Assembly (NCBI GenBank): GCA_009926305.1 | Contig: RFPC01000025.1 | Span: 1-32,032, forward strand | Origin: a bacterium | GTDB lineage: Bacteria; Bdellovibrionota_C; UBA2361; RFPC01 | DNA: 32,032 nt | Direction of reading: 5' to 3' | In this document: positions 26,058-32,032 of the stretch, piece by piece | Layout of the letters: each line of letters begins with the position of its first letter | How positions within the stretch are numbered: position 1 is the first letter of the stretch | The notes under the pieces: model-generated | What the model saw: the letters and a program-made list of their open reading frames with translations, nothing else | What the model was told of the DNA's origin: nothing | Databases searched by the model: none | Program-made: the position numbers and the translations under genes

Positions 26058-27056
26058 ATGAGTCAGTTTCCGCATTTTCGATTCCGTCGACTTCGTTCAT
26101 CAGAGACTGTCAGGACGCTAGTTCGAGAGACAGAACTCTCCCTCTCTAATCTTATTCAGCCGCTCTTTATCGTCCCAGGCTCAGGAATAGAGAAAGCCAT
26201 CAGCTCTCTTCCTGGACAAGCACAACGAAGTATCGACAAATCAATAGAGTACGGTCGCCAACTCTCAGACCTTGGCATCACCTCAGTGCTTCTATTTGGA
26301 CTCCCTGAATTCAAAGACGAAACCGGGAGTGCGGCTTGGCAATCCGATGGGATTATCCAAGAGACCATTCACGCCTTCAAACGTGAACTTCCAAATATGC
26401 TCGTAATCACTGACCTCTGTTACTGTGAATACACCTCTCATGGGCATTGCGGGATCTTGAAAGATGGAGATGTCGATAACGATGCAACCCTTGAAATACT
26501 TGCTCGACAGGCTATCTCTCATGCTGAAGCCGGAGCTGATATGATCGCCCCAAGTGGTATGATGGATGGCATGATTGGTTGCCTCAGATCCCATCTTGAT
26601 GAACATAGATTTCAAAATATTCCCATCATGAGCTATGCAGCGAAGTATGCCTCTGCATGTTATGGACCGTTTCGAGAAGCGGCTGACTGCGCTCCATCTG
26701 AAGGAGATCGCAGGTCATACCAAATGGATCCCGCAAACACAGACGAAGCTATGCGAGAAGTGCTTGCTGACTTAGAAGAAGGGGCAGATATCGTAATGGT
26801 CAAGCCAGCACTCATGTACCTCGATATTATCCAGCGGGTAAAAGAAGAGTTTCGAGTTCCAACAGCCGCTTATAACGTGAGCGGTGAGTATGCGATGATC
26901 AAAGCAGCCGCTGCCAATGGATGGATAGACGAAAAACGAGTTATGCTCGAGTCACTCCTCTCGATGAAACGAGCTGGAGCAGATATCATCATCTCGTACT
27001 TCACCGAACAAGTTGCAAGAACCTGTACCGTGAACGGTCGAGTCCAAATCTGCTAA
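26058..27056 (+). CDS. hemB: Porphobilinogen synthase (ALA dehydratase), zinc type
   Basis: A 332-aa enzyme that condenses two ALA to porphobilinogen, the second step of tetrapyrrole synthesis. The zinc site [13 protein letters not shown] is intact (Cys121, Cys123, Cys131), so this is the zinc-dependent form. The Schiff-base lysines are Lys196 (SYAAKYAS) and Lys249 ([11 protein letters not shown]). The length is typical. It stands apart from the hemA-D-E-Y-Q operon by about 10 kb, divergent from proS. AGGA lies about 10 bases before the ATG. A stem-loop at 27127-27150 may end its transcript. Confidence 0.97.
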   Translation: MSQFPHFRFRRLRSSETVRTLVRETELSLSNLIQPLFIVPGSGIEKAISSLPGQAQRSIDKSIEYGRQLSDLGITSVLLFGLPEFKDETGSAAWQSDGIIQETIHAFKRELPNMLVITDLCYCEYTSHGHCGILKDGDVDNDATLEILARQAISHAEAGADMIAPSGMMDGMIGCLRSHLDEHRFQNIPIMSYAAKYASACYGPFREAADCAPSEGDRRSYQMDPANTDEAMREVLADLEEGADIVMVKPALMYLDIIQRVKEEFRVPTAAYNVSGEYAMIKAAAANGWIDEKRVMLESLLSMKRAGADIIISYFTEQVARTCTVNGRVQIC

Positions 27057-27126
27057 GAAACGCGATAAGCGGCAACTTACGTCTGATACCGAGGAGCTCG
27101 CACCCCAAAGACTCTCTTACTACTGG

Positions 27127-27150
27127 AGAGAGGGTCGAAAGACCCCTTCT
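27127..27150 (+). terminator. Possible hemB terminator stem-loop
   Basis: GGGTC-GAAA-GACCC is a perfect 5-bp stem on a GNRA tetraloop (27132-27145), extended by four more pairs (one G-U) beyond a single A-C mismatch. It lies 70 bases after the hemB stop. No U-run follows directly; an AT-rich stretch with TTTTT starts about 20 bases later, so intrinsic termination is plausible but imperfect. Confidence 0.4.
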
Positions 27151-27344
27151 AACCCTCTGATAAAAATAATTAATTTTTAAGAATCATTCCTCACAAAACC
27201 CCCCATAACCGTATTGAGAGATTCTGTGCCAGATCACCTCCTGAAGGGGTCTGATAATAGGATATCATATGAGAATTACTTGTTTTTCTGTCCCTAAAAG
27301 AGCGATATCAAGGGGACTTCAGAGTGGGTTTAGAGAGGTTTTAA

Positions 27345-30041
27345 GTGGTTATGCTGCCAAAGAAGAGAAAAACTGACACATCCAGAGGTCAAACGACTCA
27401 CAAGAAACAAAGAGTTGGGAGTCGAAATGATGAAAGGAGAAGGTTTCAGGCCTCCTCAACTGAACTCGCTAAGACTACTCCTCATACAGAGCCAAACGAC
27501 ACTCACAGTGCTGGCGGTCTCGCACTTGATACAGACCCAATCGAACTCTCCTTGAGTGATGAGCTATTACAAAACTCAGACACGGATTCATCTTCAGCTC
27601 AGAAAAATCACCTACACGTCCTTCACCGAAACCAAGAACTGGAGGAAGACTTCACTGAGGAGCCTTTTGAGCACACAGAAGTTTCAGATTTCATCTCACC
27701 AACTTCATACGACCTTCGACTCGACTCCCCTTTTCAAATCGAAATTGATACCGAACCAGAGAGAGAGCAAACCCTGACACCGATTCTGCCGAAAACGGAA
27801 GGACTTGGCGGGCTTGGTCTGCCAGAGAATGATGTGAGCGATATTGACGATAACCATCTTTCTTTCGAAGGACTCATCCAAGAAGGTTCGAGCGAACTTG
27901 ACGCTCTCTCTGAAGCACTTCAGAACTATCTCGATACGACCACTGAGCGAAAAGCGATAGATGGAGCCGCACTCGGATTGCGAGCCACTCAGGAAGAACA
28001 CGAATACATCCCGGATAAGGTGGGCTTTCGGCATATCGGAAACCCGGAAGAAATCCTAAAAAAACTAGAAACGGTCGGCTATATCTGTCAGCCGTTTATT
28101 GCAAGCCAAGTGGCCCTGCTCTTAAAAACCGAACTCAACAGCATCTCATCGGTCATGATGGAAGGGCCGTCTGGATGCGGAAAAAGTTTTCTCGCAAAAT
28201 CACTCGCAAAAATTACTGGAGCAGAACTGATCGTAGTCCAATGCTATAAGGGCATGCAAATGGACCACCTGATCGAAAAAACCTCAGATGCTGCTGTTGC
28301 TCAAGCCATGACAGGACATGAGGTGCCGAAAGATGACCTTGTGCCACTTGGGCCGATCTCACAAGCCTTCCTCAAGTCCAAAGAAAAGCCAGTAATTCTT
28401 CTCGTTGATGAAATCGATAAAGCTGATTGGGCAATTGATACTTTCTTCCTCGGCCCTATCCAAGATGGAGTCGTACGACCAGCGTCTCGTCCGGCAATTG
28501 AAGCCGATAGAGACAACCTTTTAATCATGTTCACCAAGAATATGGAACGCCCCTTAAACGATGCGCTACTACGACGGGTTCAGCCAATAAAAATGGATTA
28601 TATGAAGCCCGAATTGGAGGAAAAAGTGCTCTCAAAGCACTGCGCCTCAATTCTCGTTGAGAACCTGATTCATGTGGCTCGAATAATGCGCTATCCAGAT
28701 GAGGCATACCCAATTGAAAGGGCTCCCGCACCCGAAGAACTTCTGAAAACAGGAAAGTATATCACTCAACTGCTTCAGTGGCATATTACAGACTACGCTT
28801 TCATCGGTAAAAATATTTGGTACATGCTTGCTAAGTCAGAGAAAGATCGAGAATCGTTTGAAAACCTTCTCCGACTTCACCCGGACTTCCAAGATCCGCT
28901 CGTCCCCGACAATCGAAATGCAACCCAGTATCAAATCTTCGCACGATTGGGACGCTTTGTGCTTGATGGCATCGTTGATGATCCAACTTCGGAACTCAGA
29001 AAAAATGCCTATCGTCCTGAGGGTATTGGCTGGCACACGGCTGGCACTCCGAATGAGCTCACCAGGAAGTTAAGCGAAGTAGGCTATCAATGCCTTCCGT
29101 TCGTAGCACAACAGATATCACTGCTTCTCAATACACCAACAAAGAAGGTTCGTAGCCTTCTTCTTGAAGGCCCGTCAGGGTGTGGAAAAAGCTTTATGGC
29201 AAAGTGCCTTTCTAAAATTGTGGGCGCAGAGATGATGTGCCTCAGTTGTTACCCTGACATGGACACTGAATTTCTCGTTGAAAAGCCATCACAAATTGCC
29301 ATGCTTGAATCAAAGTCAGGAACCCGGACGCCCAAACGAGAAGAACTCGTTGAGCTGGGTGTCATAGCAAAAGCTTTCCAAAAATCAAAAACTCAGCCTG
29401 TTCTCCTTCTCATTGACGAGATTGATAAAGTTGGCCCTCACCTGGACACCTTTTTTCTTGGGCCGCTACAAGACGGCACGATCTGGTGCCAGTCGCGTCC
29501 ACCTATTGATGGAAACGTACAGAACTTACTCGTGGTTTTTACAAAGAATATGAACAGAACACTTGATCAGGCGCTGCTGAGGAGACTTCATCCCATCAGA
29601 ATGACATATCTCGATTCAACACTTGAAGAGAAGATTCTGTCAGAACATTGTCATCCTCAACTGGTTGCTAACCTCGTATCCATTGCAGACAGGATGCGAC
29701 AAAGCGATGGTTCATACGCATTTCAAAGACCTCCTGCGCCGGAAGAGCTGCTTACCGCTGGTCACTACCTCATGAAAATGATCGAATGGGGAGATATCGA
29801 CTTCGGAGAAGCAGGACGTAATATATGGGCGATTATCTCCAAATCAGAGCATGACAGAGCTGTTCTTGAGCATATGCTACGATTTCATCCAGACTTTGAA
29901 GACCCACTTGTACCTGATAGCCGTAATGCTGACGTATCAGCGATCGAGGCACGCCTTGGTCGTTGGGTTCTCCGTGGCCTGATTGAGGATCCGAATGAAG
30001 AGGCGCGTCAAGATGCGTGGTTTGAAGGCGGATATAACTAA
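27345..30041 (+). CDS. Tandem double MoxR-like AAA+ ATPase
   Basis: An 898-aa cytosolic protein. Residues 1-215 are acidic, Ser/Thr-rich and look disordered. Two homologous modules follow with a period of 335 residues. Walker A GPSGCGKS lies at 274-281 and 609-616, Walker B LVDEID / LIDEID at about 353-358 and 689-694. Sensor-1 FTKN is at 396-399 and 732-735, and an Arg-finger-like LLRR at 408-411 and 744-747. Each ends in PDF-x-DPLVPD-x-RNA and LGR-[FW]-VL. Both appear catalytically complete. MoxR-type ATPases remodel or load partner proteins, but the VWA partner usually next door is absent. The start is a GTG at 27345 with GAGAGG 6 bases before it; an ATG follows at 27351. It leads a same-strand run with the next two genes. 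Confidence 0.9.
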   Translation: MVMLPKKRKTDTSRGQTTHKKQRVGSRNDERRRFQASSTELAKTTPHTEPNDTHSAGGLALDTDPIELSLSDELLQNSDTDSSSAQKNHLHVLHRNQELEEDFTEEPFEHTEVSDFISPTSYDLRLDSPFQIEIDTEPEREQTLTPILPKTEGLGGLGLPENDVSDIDDNHLSFEGLIQEGSSELDALSEALQNYLDTTTERKAIDGAALGLRATQEEHEYIPDKVGFRHIGNPEEILKKLETVGYICQPFIASQVALLLKTELNSISSVMMEGPSGCGKSFLAKSLAKITGAELIVVQCYKGMQMDHLIEKTSDAAVAQAMTGHEVPKDDLVPLGPISQAFLKSKEKPVILLVDEIDKADWAIDTFFLGPIQDGVVRPASRPAIEADRDNLLIMFTKNMERPLNDALLRRVQPIKMDYMKPELEEKVLSKHCASILVENLIHVARIMRYPDEAYPIERAPAPEELLKTGKYITQLLQWHITDYAFIGKNIWYMLAKSEKDRESFENLLRLHPDFQDPLVPDNRNATQYQIFARLGRFVLDGIVDDPTSELRKNAYRPEGIGWHTAGTPNELTRKLSEVGYQCLPFVAQQISLLLNTPTKKVRSLLLEGPSGCGKSFMAKCLSKIVGAEMMCLSCYPDMDTEFLVEKPSQIAMLESKSGTRTPKREELVELGVIAKAFQKSKTQPVLLLIDEIDKVGPHLDTFFLGPLQDGTIWCQSRPPIDGNVQNLLVVFTKNMNRTLDQALLRRLHPIRMTYLDSTLEEKILSEHCHPQLVANLVSIADRMRQSDGSYAFQRPPAPEELLTAGHYLMKMIEWGDIDFGEAGRNIWAIISKSEHDRAVLEHMLRFHPDFEDPLVPDSRNADVSAIEARLGRWVLRGLIEDPNEEARQDAWFEGGYN

Positions 30042-30103
30042 GAACCGTCCCGTTAAAAGAAACCAGATAAATCTTCTTCTCAGCACCGTGAAAAAACACT
30101 ACG

Positions 30104-31510
30104 ATGAGAAGCATGTCGCAATTTTCTTTCCGCTCAGTGCTTCCATTTTCACAAGAGCAAGTGTTTGCATATCACATGTCTCCTGGAGCGCTCTCTCGTC
30201 TCATTCCTCCTTGGGAGCCAATCTCTGTTCTCTCAAAAACCAGTCCTGGAGTTGCCCTGAATAGTCAAGTGCTCCTACGCGTGCCACTTGCACCTTTTCT
30301 CTTTACAAAATGGCTAGCAGAGCATACCGAGGTAACCCCTCCACAGTCTTTTACAGATGAACAAAAAACTGGGCCATTTGCTCGATGGAAACACCAACAC
30401 ATTTTCACTGCCTTAACACCAGAATCAAGCGAACTGCATGACTCCATAGATTATGCTCTTCCTTTCGCTCCGTTTTCGACTCTCATTGCAAGACGAATGG
30501 TAGAACGAAAGCTCAGGCGAACTTTTAACTTCCGTCATGTACGAACTCTGCATGACCTCAAACACCATAGTGCGCTTACTATCGAAAAACCCAAAACAAT
30601 TCTCATCACTGGGGCAAGCGGTCTTGTGGGTCGCAACCTCTCAGCCCTCCTAGAAATTGCTGGACACACAGTACTGACGCTGTCGCGGAGAGCAGGTAAT
30701 TCAGATAATGCGTATCAGTGGGATGTACCCAACGGCACTCTGCCACAAGAAGCCCTTGAACGTGCGGATGCGGTAGTGCATCTTGCCGGAGAAAATATCG
30801 CGGGGAAAAGGTGGTCGGTCGAACAAAAAAAGAAGATCTTAGAAAGTCGGGTTATGAGCACAAGGCTCATAGTTCAAAAAATGAAAGAGTGTCAGAATCC
30901 ACCTGAAGTCTTTCTTTCTGCCTCAGCAGTTGGATTTTATGGTGATAGAGGTGATGAGATTTTAACAGAAGAAAGCTCGAATACTCCCGCCGCATTCACC
31001 ACCCATGTTGCAGAACTCTGGGAGACAGAAGCACGCAAGGCGGAAGAGCTTGGGATAAGAACAATCATTACGAGAATTGGTGTGGTGCTCACACCTGAGG
31101 ATGGAGCGCTCAAAAAGATGCTCCCAGCTTTTCAAGCTGGAGTTGCTGGAACTCTCGGTAGCGGGAAACAGTGGATGAGCTGCATCTCGATTGACGACTT
31201 GATCTACGCCTTACATTTTCTCCTCGTAAAGCGAGAAGCCAGCGGCATCTTTAATCTTGTTTCACCGGAGCCTGTGACCAACAGAGAATTTACGAAATTA
31301 TTGGGCAAACTCCTAAAAAGACCTACCCTTCTCCCGGTGTCTGCGCATGGCCTCCAACTTGCCCTAGGAGAGATGAGCCGCGAGCTCTTACTTGCCAGTG
31401 TTCGTGTGCTCCCTGAACGACTATTGAATGAAGGGTTTCATTTTTCATATCCTGGGATAGAGTCATCATTGAAATTTGTTTTAGGAATACCAGATGAGAA
31501 CAATACGTAA
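30104..31510 (+). CDS. SRPBCC domain fused to TIGR01777-type epimerase
   Basis: A 468-aa two-domain protein. Residues about 5-155 resemble an SRPBCC (START/cyclase-like) ligand-binding domain. Residues about 164-460 are a TIGR01777 (YfcH/SDR39U1) SDR with NAD(P)-binding ILITGASGLVGRNL (166-179), AVVHLAGENIAGKRW, LSASAVGFYGDRGDE and ITRIGVVL motifs. This fusion occurs in a number of bacteria; no substrate is established. The frame has ATGs at 30104 and 30113. It starts 62 bases after the tandem AAA+ gene and overlaps the next lipoprotein gene by 17 bases, suggesting one transcript. No residue loss is seen. Confidence 0.9.
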   Translation: MRSMSQFSFRSVLPFSQEQVFAYHMSPGALSRLIPPWEPISVLSKTSPGVALNSQVLLRVPLAPFLFTKWLAEHTEVTPPQSFTDEQKTGPFARWKHQHIFTALTPESSELHDSIDYALPFAPFSTLIARRMVERKLRRTFNFRHVRTLHDLKHHSALTIEKPKTILITGASGLVGRNLSALLEIAGHTVLTLSRRAGNSDNAYQWDVPNGTLPQEALERADAVVHLAGENIAGKRWSVEQKKKILESRVMSTRLIVQKMKECQNPPEVFLSASAVGFYGDRGDEILTEESSNTPAAFTTHVAELWETEARKAEELGIRTIITRIGVVLTPEDGALKKMLPAFQAGVAGTLGSGKQWMSCISIDDLIYALHFLLVKREASGIFNLVSPEPVTNREFTKLLGKLLKRPTLLPVSAHGLQLALGEMSRELLLASVRVLPERLLNEGFHFSYPGIESSLKFVLGIPDENNT

Positions 31511-31949
31511 TCTCTCCGAGAGAATAAACTTCTCTTTCGCGCTCTTGATTCTTGCAATCGTAGGACTTCCCGGCTGTTCTACCGTTCAAGAAGCTCCTCT
31601 TCAGCCTGGCCAGATTTCATCTATTCGCGAGCTCACACTCTTTATGAGCCGCACTTCGCTTTCGAGCACTGATTTTGAACAATACAAACTTCTTAACGAT
31701 GAAACTCTATTTGTGGAGTGTGGCGAAAAAAAAGGAGGTCGCTTTTTTCCGACAATTCAGAAACTATACGCGGTCAACAAAGCAGCTACCAATGATGTAA
31801 AAGATGCACTTGCTTATCTCGTTTCATCAAAGACATATCAACAGAATCGATTTGAAAGTCCCGAGGAGTCTGATTCGATTTTCAGCCTCTGGATTGGCTG
31901 GCGTGTGGGCCGAAGAGAATACGCGGGAATCGATTTACGATGGGTTTAG
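31494..31949 (+). CDS. Small lipoprotein of unknown function
   Basis: A 151-aa precursor with a hydrophobic signal (residues 13-24) and the lipobox GLPGC, giving lipidated Cys28. The mature part is mixed alpha/beta in appearance, without a recognised domain. Its only additional Cys lies in FVECGEKKGG (about 73-82). The ATG lies inside the end of the epimerase gene (17-base overlap), which supports the start and co-expression. It is complete within the window, ending 64 bases before the adapter. Confidence 0.75.
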   Translation: MRTIRNLSERINFSFALLILAIVGLPGCSTVQEAPLQPGQISSIRELTLFMSRTSLSSTDFEQYKLLNDETLFVECGEKKGGRFFPTIQKLYAVNKAATNDVKDALAYLVSSKTYQQNRFESPEESDSIFSLWIGWRVGRREYAGIDLRWV

Positions 31950-32013
31950 ACGGAAAGAAACCTTCGCGACCAGTGGCCCCCGCATTAAAGTCCGATTCTT
32001 TGCTGGCTACGAC

Positions 32014-32032
32014 CTGTCTCTTATACACATCT
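32014..32032 (+). other. Tn5 mosaic-end adapter (Nextera) at the contig end
   Basis: The final 19 bases are CTGTCTCTTATACACATCT, an exact match to the engineered Tn5 mosaic end used in tagmentation libraries. Natural IS50 outer and inner ends differ from it at several positions. It sits exactly at the terminus, so it is untrimmed adapter, not genome. Confidence 0.97.

Noticed and set aside
32014-32032. Natural Tn5/IS50 transposon end
   Set aside because: The 19 bases equal the engineered mosaic end rather than either natural IS50 end, and they lie exactly at the sequence terminus.

Overview
The window reads as a gene-dense chromosomal segment of an uncultured Gram-negative bacterium. The evidence is an OmpA-type peptidoglycan-binding lipoprotein, two further lipobox proteins, Sec signal peptides and an OafA-type acyltransferase. 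GC looks close to half by eye (not computed). No rRNA, tRNA, CRISPR array or transposase was seen. A deltaproteobacterial or Bdellovibrionota-like lineage is possible, but no marker here settles it. The last 19 bases are the synthetic Tn5 mosaic end used in Nextera libraries, so the right end is a contig end carrying adapter rather than genome.

Left part (1-7.0 kb): a truncated membrane protein on the minus strand (possibly heme A synthase), cutA, a secreted Pro-rich protein, purN, a UPF0173 metallo-beta-lactamase-fold hydrolase, a polysaccharide pyruvyl transferase family protein, an OmpA lipoprotein and two unrecognised cytosolic proteins. Middle left (7.0-10.6 kb, mostly minus): trpR, then nfeD, an SPFH/stomatin gene and an HExxH lipoprotein in overlapping order. 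A good sigma70-type promoter divergent from trpR has a perfect CTAG-centred palindrome over its -10 and drives an unrecognised gene.

Heme block (10.6-16.1 kb, minus): hemA (ALA synthase, C4 pathway), hemD, hemE, hemY and hemQ, each overlapping the next by 4-23 bases. hemB lies apart at 26.1 kb. ALA would be made from glycine and succinyl-CoA, and the presence of HemQ with a HemY-type oxidase points to the coproporphyrin-dependent end of the pathway. hemC and the ferrochelatase are not in the window.

Right part (16.3-32 kb): a YeeZ-like SDR, a large protein (about 990 aa) built of degenerate annexin-like helical repeats, an acyltransferase-3/SGNH protein, and an unrecognised secreted protein between two 99-bp direct repeats, one of which overlaps the end of proS. 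Then follow proS, hemB, an 898-aa protein with two tandem MoxR-like AAA+ modules, an SRPBCC-TIGR01777 epimerase fusion and a small lipoprotein.

The items most worth a second look are the tandem AAA+ protein, the annexin-like repeat protein, the C4 plus HemQ heme operon, the trpR palindrome and its unknown target gene, and the repeat-flanked secreted gene.
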